Assembly: GCA_018340375.1 (NCBI GenBank)
Contig: JAFFJZ010000016.1
Coordinates: forward strand, 3,913,372 to 3,977,371
Source of the DNA: Gonatopus flavifemur
Lineage: Eukaryota > Arthropoda > Insecta > Hymenoptera > Dryinidae
Direction of reading: 5' to 3'
DNA length: 64,000 nt
A program made the translations under genes and the position numbers. Shown one piece after another: positions 31,096 to 43,848 of this stretch; position 1 is the first letter of the stretch, and each line of letters begins with the position of its first letter. The notes beneath the pieces were generated by a model. It had not been told where the DNA came from, searched no databases, and saw only the letters and a list, made by a program, of their open reading frames with translations.

Positions 31096-32259
31096 TAGGG
31101 GAGAGTGGGGCAAGTTTTCTATAGGGGCATCTTTTCCAATGCGTTATAATTGCTTAGTGTGCTGGAGGAGCGCACTGCTGGATGAATGGTCATGAGTAGT
31201 ATCATCTAAGGTACCATTCACGGCAATATCAGGTTAATAGCTGCTTTCATCATAATAAGAGAACCGTTTTTACGATTTTGTCGTTGGTGAGTGAACTTTA
31301 CATGTGTTGATTCGAATCGAAAAAAAAACATACTCACGTTATTCTGATTGTTTTGGTTGAATATGTGTTCATAAACGAAAGTCCCCTGAATCGAATGATG
31401 TGATAATTTCTGTAAATTACTCGCGTCTTTACGATTTTAACCTAGTTCCAAGGTGAAAAACGATGATGAGGCAAATTTTTCAACGTGAAACGGGGCAAAT
31501 TGTCTCACAAAGAGAATTTGTCCCGGTCTCAACCAAGTGATTTTAGAGTGTTGCAAATGCATTTCTTATATTAAATGATTAGTCTTCGCGATTTGAGGTT
31601 AGTTTAGAGTTGGAAAACAATGATAAAGCAATGTTTTTCACTGCGGAAAATCATCTCAGTCTCAATCAGATTGTTGTAACGTATTACAAGAAAATTTATC
31701 GAAAAAGATAAGCAAATATTATTTGATATGATCTATCATTAAGTTGACATAGGTTACAGATGGTTTGGAATTATAAAAGGAAAACGAATCGTGGCTCCTA
31801 CAGCCATGATTTAATGAAAGCAGCTGTCTTTTTGTTCTTCATACTTTTGCTTACTTTCTATGTACTACATTCGTTATTTCGTTTTCCTACATCACATCTA
31901 CCCTCTATTGTGATTGGTTGCCAAATAAAAAAACGAATAAAATACTCAATTTGGATTCGAACTTAAATTTCTTATCTATTGTTGGCGATTTTGAATGAGT
32001 GAGAAAATTTGTCCCCATATGGTTCGGAGGTGTTGGAAAACTTGCCCCGTATGTGGGGCAAGTTTCCTCAAGTAACATGACTGCAAATAACACTATTTTG
32101 CAACAACATGCTTATGAAATCATCACATTTATTTATACTAGGTTGTAGTGGAAGCTTCAACCAGTAAAATAGTATCTCAAACGCCTTGAAATATGCAACG
32201 GGAAAAAATACAAAAATTGACAAAGAAAAAGTGGGAAAACATGCCCCACGATCCCCTAC
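31096..32259. mobile_element. TIR element rich in GTGGGGCAAGTT words
   Basis: GTAGGGGAGAGTGGGGCAAG at the left end matches the complement of the right end (GCCCCACGATCCCCTAC). The word GGGGCAA and its relatives recur inside in both orientations (31490-31535, 32045-32070). A 68-codon frame at 31760-31966 with a hydrophobic stretch is probably chance. No transposase. Confidence 0.65.
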
Positions 32260-32329
32260 TTGTCACAGCATTTCCACATGGAATGAAATAACAGTATTAT
32301 TAATTATTCAATCGCACTTTCCAATAAAA

Positions 32330-32760
32330 TTCATACACCCAAAAGTTGGTCTATCCAGATAGAAGTGCATCAATATAAATATTGGAATCACATCATCCAG
32401 CCTATTCATTTTTGAAATGCCAATCCCAATAGAATAAGATTGGTACACTTCATGTACGAATACGGCTCAAACTATTTTCTCAGGCCCATATAGAATCACC
32501 GATTCATGTGGACAAACCAGAAAATCCTCATCGAATCAAATACTCATCAGCATTGTCATTCCAACTAGAAGCCAATCAATGCATAAAACTCATGAATTCC
32601 GATTCATGGACTATAAGGATTTCCAAATCAGAGCACAATGATGGAAATTCCCAACAATATCCAATACCTTCATTGCTTACATCTTCTGTCTTCCAAATAG
32701 ACCCCATGGATTCCGATGGATTCCAATGGGCTTTCTATCGGAATCCATTGGATTTTTTCA
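32330..32760. repeat. Word array of CCATTGGATTCC type
   Basis: Starts with CACCCAAAAGTTGG near 32336. AATCCATTGGATT, CCGATGGATTCCAATGGG and CGGAATCCATTGGATT near 32710-32757 form a strong local palindrome. Same word family as 1620-2315 and the satellite unit ends. Confidence 0.6.
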
Positions 32761-32871
32761 ATAGGAGAGGGAAGCTTTGTGATCGTTCCGAGGAGCCGAA
32801 ATTTTTTTTATCTCGGAATTAAAATCTCCTAGATCACAATGTTCCTCAGAATTCGGGGAACAATTTTGTTG

Positions 32872-32931
32872 TCGTGTCTGTCTGTCTGTCGGTCTGTCTG
32901 TCGGGCTGTCTGTATGTGTGGCTGTAGCCCC
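32872..32931. repeat. CTGT/GTCT microsatellite
   Basis: GTGTCTGTCTGTCTGTCGGT and similar continue to about 32931, just before the LINE 5' region. Confidence 0.85.
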
Positions 32932-32935
32932 CGTG

Positions 32936-35900
32936 GATGACTGCGGGTCTTCCAGGGGGATATTCATGATACCTGTCCTTGATATCCTTTTTATCCATCC
33001 CTGGTAGTATCTGCTTCCTTCACGTGGTGGGGAGGATAAGTATCTCAGAGTTGGATCTTTTTTTTGAGTGGAATAAACTACTCAAGAGAAAGAATACAAA
33101 CTGAGAGAAACGAAATCATCCTAATGCCAGAAACATCGGCAAAATTAAACGGAAGGGAAGCAAGGGGAAACTACCTTCCTTGACATGTTTCAATACTTCC
33201 TGAGGAAATGAAACCTTTTTCCTAACCTGGAATATTATGTAACAAGAACAAACAAACAAATGAATGAATACATGATGGCGCTCTCTCGGGTAAAATATTC
33301 CGGAGGTGAACTAGTCTCCCGTTCGGATCTCCGGGTGGAGGCTGCTCGAGGAAGCTTCATCAGCAAGGAACGAAAACCGAAGAAGAGGATAGGGAAAAGA
33401 AACAACATTCTTCGAGTCGGAGCGTGGAATGTTAGATCACTGAGGCAAGCGGGAAAATTAGAAAATTTGAAATTAGAAATGGATAGGTTGAATATAGACG
33501 TAATGGGGATTAGCGAAATGAGATGGCCACAAGAGGGCGATTTCTGGAGTGGGGATTATAGAATAATTCATACAGGATCAAAGAACGGTCAAGCAGGTGT
33601 AGGAATTGTAATGCATAAAAGAGTAGGAAATAGAATAGAAAATTATTTGCAACATAATGAACGTGTGATGATGGTTAGAATCAGAACAAAACTGGTAGAC
33701 ACAGTCATAGTCCAAGTATACATGCCCACATCTGCATATTCGGAGGAAGATATTGAAGAAACGTACGAAGAAATAGAAGAAGTGATAGAATATGTGAAGG
33801 GAGAAGAGAATTTGATAGTGATGGGGGATTGGAATGCGGTAGTAGGACAAGGAAAAGAAGACAACATTATAGGAGATTTCGCGTTAGGGAGGAGGAATGA
33901 TAGAGGACAACGTTTAGTCGAATTTTGTGAAAATCATAAGATGGTTATCACGAACACTTCATTCGAAAATCATCCAAGAAGAATCTACACTTGGAAAACG
34001 TCAGGAGATACAGCAAGATGACAAATTGATTACATATTAGTGAAACAAAGATTTAGAAACCAAGTGAAAAACTGTAAAACTTATCCCGGTGCAGATATAG
34101 ATAGTGATCATAATGTGTTGATGATGAAATGTTCTCTGAAATTCAAATCTCTGGAGAAGAAAAGGAGAATGCAGAAAAGATGGAATTTGAAGAACCTCAA
34201 GCAAAAAGAAACACATGAGGCATTCGAGAAAATGTTGGATGGAAAATTAGGAGACCAAAAAGAGAAAGACTTGGGAATAGAGAGGAGATGGACAAAGATG
34301 AAGGGAAATATAAGAGAATGTGCGGATAAGATTTTGGAGAATGATGGATTAGAAGCTAAAAACCCATGGATAACGGGAGAAATTTTAGAATTGATAAATG
34401 AAAGAAGAAAATACAAGAATAATGATAGCCAAGAAGGCCAGCAACGATACAAATCATTGGGAAATAAAATAATAAAAGAATCAAGGAAAGCAAAAGAACA
34501 GTGGTTAGAAGAGAAATGTCAGGAAATAGAAATAAGATTGCATTTAGGAAAAATAGATGAAGCAGATAGGATTATCAAAAGATTTTTCGGACAAATGAAA
34601 TCTAGAAGCAATAAGATTAGAAACTCTCTAGGACGACAATTGATGAAAACGGAAGAGGAAATAGAACAGTGGATCAATCATTTGGAAGACTTGTATAGAG
34701 GAAACGATGATATAGCACTATTAGAGAAGGAGGAGGATGTGGATGAGGAAGAATTGGGAGATTCGATATTGAGATCAGAATTCGACAAGGCTTTGAAAGA
34801 ATTGAAAAATAATAAAGCGCCAGGCATAGATGGCATAAGTGCAGACCTTATAAAAGCTTCCAGTGAAGGAACTCGCGACGCACTGTTTGAATTGATTAGA
34901 GATATGTACGAAAAAGGAGAAGTACCGGAAGATTTCCAAAAGAATAAAATTGTCGCTATCCCGAAAAAACAAGGGGCAGACAAATGCGAGAACTACAGAA
35001 CGATCAGTTTAACTTCACATGCTTCGAAAATACTGACCAAAATTATATACAGGAGGATGGAAAATAAAATAGAGAGTAGATTGGCAGAGGATCAGTTTGG
35101 TTTCAGAAAAAATAGGGGAACGCGAGAAGCAATCTTAGCACTCAGGGCAGTAATAGAGAAAAGGATAGCGCTGAAGAAATCTGTGTACATAGGTTTTGTA
35201 GATGTACAAAAGGCTTCCGATAATGTGGACTGGGAGAAGATGTTTGCGATCCTGAAGAAGGTGGGAATAAATTATAAAGATAGAAGAATGATATACGAAT
35301 TATATAAGAATCAAAGTGCAATAATAGACATAGAGAGTCAGGAAGGGGAAGCACAAATAAGAAGAGGGGTGAGACAAGGATGCTCATCATCGCCACTGAT
35401 TTTGAATTTATATATAGAAGAAGCAATGAACTAAGTGAAGGAGGAAATTCAATCGAAATTACAGATTCAGGGAGAGAATATAAGTATGTTGAGATTCGCG
35501 GATGACATAGCTATATTGGCCACGAGTAGTACTGAGTTAGAAAATATTCTCAACACTATGAGAGCAATATTATTGGAAAACTATTGTATGAATATAAATA
35601 AAGACAAAACAAGATTCATGATGTATACAGCAGCGAAAACAGCCAGAAGATCGAAAATCAAAATAGATACCGAGACAATTGAACAGGTGAAAGAATTCAA
35701 ATATCTAGGAAGCATAATTACAGAGAACGGCAAAAGCGAAAGAGATATAAGAGCAAGAATAGCACAAAGGAAACAGGCTTTTTATCAAAAGAGACAGTTA
35801 TTATGCTCAAAAAATATAAGCTTGGAAGTAAGGGAGAAAGTCTTGAAAAGTTACGTTTGGAGCACAGCATTATATGGTTGCGAAACTTGGACAATGGGTA

Positions 35901-36281
35901 AAACTGATCAATGAAGACTTGAAGCTTTTGGAATGTGGTGTTATAGGAGGATGCTCAGAATAAAATGGATAGACAAAGTCAAAAATGAAGAAGTACTCGA
36001 GCAGATAAATGAAGAAAGGAATCTTTTGAAACACATCGTGAAAAGGAGAAGCAATCTTATGGGACACACATACGGCAAGAGAGTTTATTGAAAACAATAT
36101 TGGAAGGGAAAATGAATGGTAAAACTGGTAAAGGTAGACCTAGAGCAAGTTATATGAAGCAAATCGTACAAGACAAGGGATGTAGTAGATATGTAGAAAT
36201 GAAACGTTTGGCGGATAATAGACAGGAGTGGAGGGTTTCATCAAACCAGTCGTAAGACTGATTACTTCATGATGATGATAT
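32936..36281 (+). mobile_element. Non-LTR retrotransposon (LINE) with AP-type endonuclease
   Basis: A ~325-bp 5' region leads to one long, interrupted frame (endonuclease then RT). The 3' end is a short GATGATGAT run (36270-36279), as in many insect LINEs. The 5' limit is approximate. The sequence resembles the entries often labelled craniofacial-development-protein-2-like or endonuclease-reverse transcriptase in insects. I do not assign the clade firmly (RTE-like is possible). Confidence 0.85.
33260..36091 (+). pseudogene. LINE ORF2: endonuclease plus reverse transcriptase, with stops
   Basis: One reading frame throughout, broken by TGA (34019-34021), TAA (35432-35434) and TGA (35912-35914). 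Endonuclease motifs: RVGAWNVRSLRQ, MGISEMRW, MGDWNAVVG and SDHNVLM. RT motifs: NNKAPGIDGISADLIK, QFGFRKNRGTREA, DVQKASDNVDWEKMF (Ser where Phe is usual), GVRQGCSSSP and the catalytic FADD at 35496-35507. YGCETWTMGK and WCYRRMLRIKW follow. A further frameshift near 36080 separates the last segment (GRPRASYMKQIVQ, about 36135-36175). The encoded protein would nick DNA and prime reverse transcription at the nick. This copy is inactive. Confidence 0.92.
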
Positions 36282-36350
36282 CTCCCGTTCTGCTTATCCG
36301 ATGGTTTCGAAATTTTTATCACAGTTGTAGACTAGGGTGATAATGGCCCC

Positions 36351-37887
36351 TGTCACGGAATGAGCGAGACTTCTAATTTCCCGTCGAGCTGACCGCAACC
36401 TTTACTCCTTTTTGACGATTTATGAAATGTTCGCTTTATATTATCAATGTTCAAATGCATATAATGTTATTTTTGTGTGTTTCAATAACGCAATTCCATT
36501 AATTCAATCAAATTCGTTCATCTGAGAGTGATTTATTTTATATTATAATACAATTGACTTGAAATTGATTAGAATATCTGATTCACAATATTTCGTCATT
36601 TTGGATAATCTCTAAAGCAATAATGAGAATTAGTTTTGTTTTTCCTACAAGTAGGAAGGAGCTGAACTTCCTGTTTTAAGTATAGAAAAATTTCTCGTGC
36701 AAACATTCTATAAAATGAAGATTCAACGGTTTAATATCAATTTGTTATCGTTTTCCTTGAGCGATTCGACGGAAGGAGGGAAATTCGGAGGAAAGGGGAA
36801 AAGATAGAGAGAGAAAAGCGTGATAAAAGAATAATCATGAAACTTACCGGTGGTTGAGTCTTGGTCATTGTAGAGTTGAGAATCTTGGTTAGTATGAATT
36901 TGGAAATATTGTCCGAAGGTGTATCCTTGGATTTCACTAGTCACTTTCACTACACTTAACAACAACAAAGAGGGGAAACATTAGAAGATTTCACGCGTGT
37001 CGCGGAGAAAACTCTGCTCCCTCAATCTCTCCAGGGAAAACCCCGGAGACCATATGGACCCCAACACGCCAAAAAAAAAAGATTTCGCAGGTCGCATCTA
37101 TCTCGCAAGCGGAAGGGCCCAGAATTCTCATACAAGAGCAATTCATCCCTTCATGACTTGGGGAATAGCTGCGAGTACACATTTCTTGTTTATTTATACA
37201 GGGGGAAACATAGACCCCTGTTGAAATCTTTTTTGGCGGTTGTGAACCATTGGTCACCGTGGCCCTCCTGAAGAGAGAGAGGAAGAGAGTTTTAACGCGG
37301 AAAACTCACATCGCGGAAAACACACACGGTGGAGAGTTGAGTGGAGACTGACTAACAGTGCGTTGTCGAACGACGATCTCGGGGCCTGAAGGGGGTGGAA
37401 AAAAATGATGGAATGAAGGTGGGAGGAATATTTTTCCCGGCGTAGTCAGCACTTCAACCCAACGTCGGAATTCGAAGGAATCCGGTGTTGGGTTTCGGCG
37501 CCGATGAGTCCCGCACGTGCCTCATCGCTGTCAAGGACAGATTTTTGTGCTGGCCTCAACATCGGCAATGCACGTATGCGACCGGCCGAGAACAATGTAG
37601 GAGATTCATAAAAAGGACTGAGGAAATATTATTTGAAATCCGGTATATTCACAGGGAATACTATGGGAAACTCTAAGGAGGTTTTCCGAGTCCACCTTTC
37701 GACAACCCTGTCAAAAAAAAGGTGTTGAGAGAAAAGGGTAAGGGAGAGAACAATGACGAAAGAGATTTTAAGATAGCGAGGAGAAAAACGTGTGGTCAGG
37801 GGGAAGGCGGGCAAAAGTCTCGCAATCCGCCCCAAAACAATACTCTGAGGGTATTGCTTCGAGGTCGAAAAATTGCGGGACGTGACA
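36351..37887 (-). repeat. 3' LTR of the env-bearing element (1537 bp)
   Basis: Ends TGTCACG (36351) and CGTGACA (37887), a 7-bp terminal inverted repeat. It shares 36351-37758 with the right LTR; 37759-37887 is present only here. Confidence 0.88.
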
Positions 37888-37898
37888 CCTCCCACCCC
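37888..37898 (-). other. Polypurine tract
   Basis: GGGGTGGGAGG on the minus strand directly precedes the 3' LTR terminus TGTCACG, the position where plus-strand DNA synthesis is primed. It supports the LTR boundary chosen. Confidence 0.75.
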
Positions 37899-39560
37899 AT
37901 ATGGAACATCCTCTAAGGAGGATGCTCCCATCAGAGATGTGAGTGTACCCGCCTTACGCCAGACCAAGCGCTCTACCCGTTAAAGAGCTTTGAGAACGGA
38001 GAAAGGTTGAAGTCCCCGTCCTGTCGCAATCCTTACTCTAAAGATGCGGGCACGGGCCCCGCCATCGGGGCACACTTATGGGCGGGAAGGAGACAGCGTG
38101 TCCCGATGGCGGCTCCCGTGATTCGTAGTGTTTTTATTCGCTAATTACAATGGTTTTTAATGTATAGGAAGCAGGATGCATGGGGCGCGTCCAGAGGCGA
38201 CATTCACACGCGGCAGTCTCTACGCCCATCCTCTCGCACCCCTTACAGAAGAGTACGTCGAGAGGGGCGGAGGGACAGTCGAGGTAGGGATGGCCTGGGT
38301 AACCGCAGTTCCAGTACCCCCTCCTAGGTGTCGGTCCAGTGGGCGCAGAGAAGGCGTGGGTTTCGCGCTCTGCATGGCGTTTGCGTCCTCCCCTGCAGCG
38401 GCGTCGTTTTCGGGTGGTGTTGGGAACGCCTGCGGGACCCTCCTGCGCATTGGTTGGACCAGCCTCACGCTGAGTTGAGGGCTCCGATGGTGAGGGCTCT
38501 GGCTCGGATCAAGCAGGTGATTGAGGGCGCGGCAGGTGAAACGGACCCGGGTGTATGTTATCACCGGGCTAGCCATCGTAGCGGGGCGTCCTCAGGGATT
38601 CACTCAAGGTGCGGCGGCTCAGCTCATGCCGGTTCTCGACGAACGCCATGTACGCGTCCCAACCATCGTCGTCGTGGGAAACAGCAGCCCGCAACGCGTC
38701 GGATCTCAACGCCCCCAGACTGCGCGCAGCTCAGCGCCCACCAGGAGAGCGTTATTTTCCGCCGTAGTTGGGTCGCGGCAGTCGTCAGCGGGCGCTGCCT
38801 GCTCATCTCGGTTTGGTTCAGCCTGGCTATGGGCCTGGACCACGGCTGTCAGGGAACGCCACACAGCGCGCAACTCCGCAGTGGTGAAATCCATGGCTAC
38901 GGCAAGACAAGGCTGAATGAGCACGGATTCGAAAGATTATAATGGTATCAAGCTTGCAGGTAGGTAGAGGGAAAAAAAGGATCTCGGCCAACACGTGCAA
39001 GAGGAAATACTTTGCTGCATGCGATTCTAATAGTCGATTTCTTGTATCTCGACGGTGGAGGGGGGTAAGGGCACCCGACCCCTGGTCCTGCTGGCGATGA
39101 GTGAAGAGATAAACTCCAGCGCTTGGAACAGTTCTCTCGTGTCGAAAGTTGAGAGGAAGCGTTGCAAGTCCATCGTTTGAGTTGCTTGCTCTCTAGTCCC
39201 TCGCTCAGGATTGGGGTCCAAAACGCGTCTGGGAGTCTGGGTACGCTCATTCGTTCCCCTGGGTTGGGCCATTGTTCCTTTGGAAACCCTGGTGGGAGGA
39301 GAGCGGCGAGAATGAGAGTCATTGACATTGCGGTGCCAGGTCCTGGTTCTCTGCATCGCTGGGGAGTTGTGCCTGGGAGCAGAGGTGGAAGGGCGGTTAT
39401 GGCAACACCGTTCGTGCTCGCGGAGAGAACGGGTTGTCACTAGGCACTTGCAATACATGCATGGCGAAGCGTTTGATGCAATTGGGACCTGTACAGAGTT
39501 CCCAATGTTAAGTTAAATTTCCAAAGCTTCAGTATATATATTGGACACCATGCGATGTCT
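37899..39560 (-). pseudogene. GC-rich block with gag-like zinc-binding motifs, downstream of env
   Basis: On the minus strand, the frame 39027-39458 begins MYCKCLVTTRSLREHERCCH. One codon further upstream is Cys, giving a C-x2-C...H-x3-C pattern. Near 38200-38315 lies YWNCGYPGHPYLDC, a CCHC knuckle with Tyr in place of the first Cys, followed by FCKGCERMGVETAACECR, a second Cys cluster of the kind that trails knuckles in some insect Gypsy Gag proteins. Frames 38706-38924 (MDFTTAELRAVWRSLT) and 38220-38576 lie between them. Base composition is clearly richer in G+C than the surroundings. It may be a foreign gag fragment captured or inserted between env and the 3' LTR. Function uncertain. Confidence 0.4.
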
Positions 39561-39574
39561 TCGTGCAGGGACGT

Positions 39575-41640
39575 TCACATGTCTATGGCCGTTTGCGAGG
39601 GCAGGTCTTCGGGGGGCATGACCCCGCTCGACGAGGCACGAGTGCGCTTGCTTCCTCTTGAGGCACGCGAAGTAGCTCGCTTCTGTACCCCAGAGTACAC
39701 GGGGCTCTCGGAACATGTGTGAAGGGGTTTGGGTTTGGTCTTGGGTAACAGGCGGGCGAAGGTGACTGGTACATAGCGTTTTGCTAAGGTGGTCAGCCAC
39801 CCTATAACCAAAGTGCCTACTACAGTTGCCAACACTCCGGTAGAGTAATTCAGTGTGTCCAAGTTAGCTTATGTCCTTCGCTCCAGTTGTAGGTCTTCAG
39901 CATCCTGGATAATTCCTTCGAGAGGTTGCCCTCGTTCGGGCAGGAGTAGCAGATTAGAGTTGGACGTGAGAGGGGCCTCCATTTGTTCGATGGCGTCGTG
40001 GACCTCTGTGGTTTTAGCGCGTGGTACTAGATTGGTGATATTCAGGCTCAGTGGTGGAGCGAAGATGTAGACCTCACTGTGCTCGATTTCCATGGGCGCA
40101 TGCAGTGACATATAGTGATTTTGAGTGGAGCATCCGGGGCTCAACTACAACAACCCTGAATTCTTGAGTTCCGCCATCAAGGTCTGCTTCTGGGGGCAAA
40201 CTATCTGTAAATTTTCTCGTTGGGTCAACGAGAACAATCATCCATTCAAGGAGTCGATCCTGGTCCAGTGTGCCCCCAAAGACGAATCTAGTCTCACATC
40301 GCAGGCGTTGAGAGTTGACTCGACAGGATTAGTTAACAGCAGGGTCTCGCAGATTGGAGCGCTCTCGACTCGATAGGTAGGGCGGCTGAGATGGCAAATG
40401 TGGTTATGGCGGTACTTCCGACAATCTTGAAGATAGTCTTCGTCGGTGGTGAAGTAGCTCACTCGATCTCTAGAGACGGCCAGATATTTGGTTGAAGGGC
40501 GAATATAGGCCAACTTGTTTCCTCTATCGGCAGACCACTGGACCACAGGGAACAGGTGTAATTCATACAGATCGAACTCTTGGTGGTCCAGCAGGGGTAC
40601 CTCGATGACGAAGAGCAGCCTTCCGTCCATCACCATGACATGTACTTCAGAAATAGTCATCAACTCATCGATGTGCATTTTGTGCACTAGGGTTGGGAAT
40701 TCGTAGCCGGGCGACCTGCTTAATTTTTCTGGCGATATCATTCACTTCGGCTGGTGCCAGTATTTGGGGGTGCACCAACCCCAGTTTGCTGGAAAGGATA
40801 GCGTTGGTCAAGGTGGTTATGGCTGCTTCGTATTCCATTACCTCCAATTCCAAATGTTGTATCCAGGATAGGCCAGCGTTCATATGAGCCCGCAGATCTT
40901 CTTCCTTCTGTTCTTCGTGCACCCTTTTGAGCAAGAGGTCGGTACGGGTTCGCTCGGCAATGGTAGCATTTCTGAACCTGTCCAGCTCGGCGTGGACTCC
41001 ATGGAGTTCCGACTGCGTGATCATAGCCTGCTTTTCTAAAAGGTTGGCTCACCTCTTTTGTTCCACGTGCAATTGGTCGATCTCTTGGGAGAAAAACTGG
41101 CCGTCTTGGTGGGTTAAGGTCCCGAAGAGTGTTCTGGATATTTCCCCTATTGGAGCAACTGGCGCTTCTCGTCGATAGAAAATTTCTTCCCTTATGTCCT
41201 GAGTTAGGGTCCATTCGGAATTCTTCCATGGGGTCAACGAGGTTAACCAGTTGGGTCTCCGATTGTTCTAAGTAATCCAGGCGGTGGCGTAGATGGTCCG
41301 CGGCGGGCCGGAATCCACACTCGAAGTCGAGTCTCTGCTTGCACTGGCTTACGACGTTTTCCAGTTGGGCCGGGATGGATGGCTTTTGTGCTAGGAGGGC
41401 TTTGATGTTCACGTAAGTCACTATCCTCCATTTGATGCGGATGAGCCGAATGTCCTCCAGTTGTTCGAAGTAGACGCCGGATCCATATGGTAAGGGGGTA
41501 ATGTAGTAGTCACTTTGGTTGGGGGCGGCAGGGTCCTTAGGGACAGGCACCGAGCCCACCAAGACCAATGAGAAGAAAATGCCAAGAGCGTACCTGCTTG
41601 GACTGCAGGGTGGATTACAATATAAATACGCAGGTCTTAG
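39575..41640 (-). pseudogene. env: Envelope glycoprotein (F-type), broken
   Basis: On the minus strand after integrase: a hydrophobic leader (YALGIFFSLVLVG, about 41560-41600), then GVYFEQLEDIRLIRIKWRIV, the start of the baculovirus-F/errantivirus-type ectodomain. A frameshift near 41225 leads to a basic site FYRREAPVAPIGEISRTLFG (41130-41190), where a cleavage site and fusion region would be; Arg residues precede it but the furin motif is imperfect. A nonsense codon (41049-41051), another frameshift near 40700 and further stops (40238, 39869) follow. LSPGCSTQNHYMSLHAP (near 40095-40145) and a membrane segment GVLATVVGTLVIGWLTTLA (about 39785-39840) complete it. In infectious relatives Env mediates entry; this copy cannot encode a complete protein. 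Confidence 0.82.
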
Positions 41641-43848
41641 CTTATTTATATTTTTAGTAATTTGTTTCCCACTTGGGACTCCGATTATGGTGTTATTTCT
41701 GTCTGTGAGTTGAATAATTCCATATGGGCCAACGTAGGGACTCCCCAGTTTTCCACGCTTGGGTTCTCCTAATACGTGAACTAGGTCACCAGCGTGAAAT
41801 TCACGGGGATTTATGTGCTGATCGTAATATTGTTCCGATCTTTGTTTTGCGCCGCGGAGGTTAGCTCGAGCAATCTCGCGGATTTCGTCCATTCTTGTTA
41901 TGAGGTCCAACAGAGAGGACCCATAAGTTTCCCAATTGTCGGCATCCGGGGAAGAAGTGGGTGAACGAGTGAGTTTACCGAATACGAGTTCATACGGCGT
42001 GAATTTAGTTTCCTCGTGTACGGCGGTCTTGTAGGAGAACATCGCGTAGGGAACCAGGTCGTCCCAATCGTGGCATTCGTCCACAAATGACCGTAGATAA
42101 TCACCAAGCACGGCATGGCTGCGCTCGAGTGAGCCGTTAGCTTGAGGGTAATATCCCGGAGTGGTAATGTGTGAGATTTTGAAAATTTTGGCCAATTTAT
42201 GCAGCACCTTATTGACGAAGGATGTGCCGCGATCTGTCAATACTACCCGAGGGCTACCGTATACGGATATGAAGCTCCGGGTGGAGGCATTTGCGGTCGT
42301 GGTAGACCTTATATCCGGGACAGGGACAGCCACGCGATACTTGGTTAATGAATCTTGTATGGTAAGTATATGGCGATTTCCCCTAGCCGTGGTGCGGAGG
42401 GGCCCCACAGTGTCGAGCACTATTCTATAAAAAGCGTCCGGTAGGGTATCGGTTATTAGCATGGGCTGCCGAGTTTTTATCCGCTCCAATTTTTGGAGCT
42501 GACAAATCGGACAGGTTTTTATAAGAGCTTGGACGTCCTCCCGCATCTTTGGCCAGTGAAAACGTTCGCGTAACCTTTTGTACGTTTTGGTGACGCCCTT
42601 ATGTCCGCCCGTGAGACTAGCGTGACTTTCTTTCATTAGAGCATTTCTCTCTCCTTCTTCAGGCGTGATGATTCCGCCTAAACAAAGCCTTACAAATTTC
42701 CCGCTGCGATTGAAAACATTATCAAGAGAGTTCCTAAGAAAATTCCTAGTGAATTTCCTTATGCTATCTTGCAAGTCAGACAGTCTCAGGGACGTCACTT
42801 CTGTTAACTCCAAGGATTTCTTCAAGTTGTCCAAACACGACAGCACATCAGAAATCCCGAGTGCGCTGTAGCTCGCAGTTTCATAGAACATGTTGAAAAC
42901 GCGGATTTCCCTATGTTTGGACACTACAGTCTGACCCACAGTGGGCTTGCGTTGTAGGAGCTCGAAAGTGGCAGTCAGTCCCAAATCAGCTAAGGCTTTG
43001 GAGCTGCTTGACAAGGTATGACAGTCGACAGCGAGGAAGTGCGCATAATTGCCCTTCTTGGCTGTCAGGAATCCTTTAGAAATTTTGACATTCCTTCCAT
43101 TCCCAACGGGAGCCCCGCTCCTTCCCAGTGATGGGTATAACACTGAGGGATCGAAGGACTCATCGTCGAAAATGAGAGAAGAAATATCGGAAATCGAGGC
43201 TCCAGTTTCATTTGGTTGCCCAATTGTAGGCTGAGGTCGACGCGGCGCGGGACGCGGAGTTGAGCTCACGACGGGTGGATTCGGGGCCTCACTTGGAATG
43301 GAGGAGCGAATACTCGCAGGAGCATTTCTGGATCCCGTGATAATAGAGCGACGAGCGTCAATGATGGTTTCGGCGGTGTCATCGGCGGAATCGTCGGAGT
43401 CGCTGCTGGATGGGAGTAGGACTGTCTGATCGTTTTCTGAGCGACGTATGGAGGACTCATCCACCGATTCTGGCTGAAACTCCGGGGTCGGTTCGAATTT
43501 GTCGGAGGAGCTTCCATCTGAAGCGGCGTCATCGGGAGGTGGGTGCATTCTGGCTGGTCCCGGGTCATTATTCTCATCCTCCGATTCCTTGCTCAAATCA
43601 GAGAGCGGCGGGGAAAGGCTAACTCGTTCCCCACTAGGGAAGGCTCTATCACTAAAGCGAGGTTGGATTGGTCGACATGGAGTCGTTTGTTCCTCGACAA
43701 GGACAGCTCTCGGGAGGTTCCGATGCCGACGTTTGACTCTGGCCACGATCGTGCTTTCATTTAGAGCGTCCGGCATTTCCGAGCTCCTCGGAGTGATAGG
43801 GAAACTTTTAGCAACAGGTTGGGATGCCGCCAGGTTCCTAGAGAGCAT
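41600..43848 (-). pseudogene. Integrase with a long acidic Pro/Ser-rich N-terminal linker
   Basis: The frame is shifted relative to RNase H at 43838-43850. Its first ~230 residues are rich in Ser, Pro, Asp and Glu (for example SSDSDDSADD), an unusually long linker. Next is a ~130-residue segment, then the HHCC zinc finger (GGHKGVTKTYKRL through TCPICQLQK, residues ~415-455). Catalytic residues are all present: VLDTVGPL (~479), LTDRGTSF (~540) and ANGSLERSH (~575), giving DD-E. The C-terminus GKLGSPYVGPYGIIQL and INKLRPAYLY leads into env in the same frame. No stop occurs within the integrase domain itself. Confidence 0.88.

Noticed and set aside
32872..32931. Frame encoding Thr/Asp/Arg repeats over the CTGT microsatellite
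   Set aside because: Translation of a simple repeat.
38328..38942. 204-codon plus-strand frame in the GC-rich block
   Set aside because: The opposite strand shows zinc-binding motifs; this frame has none and is Arg/Gly/Cys-rich as expected of antisense GC-rich sequence.
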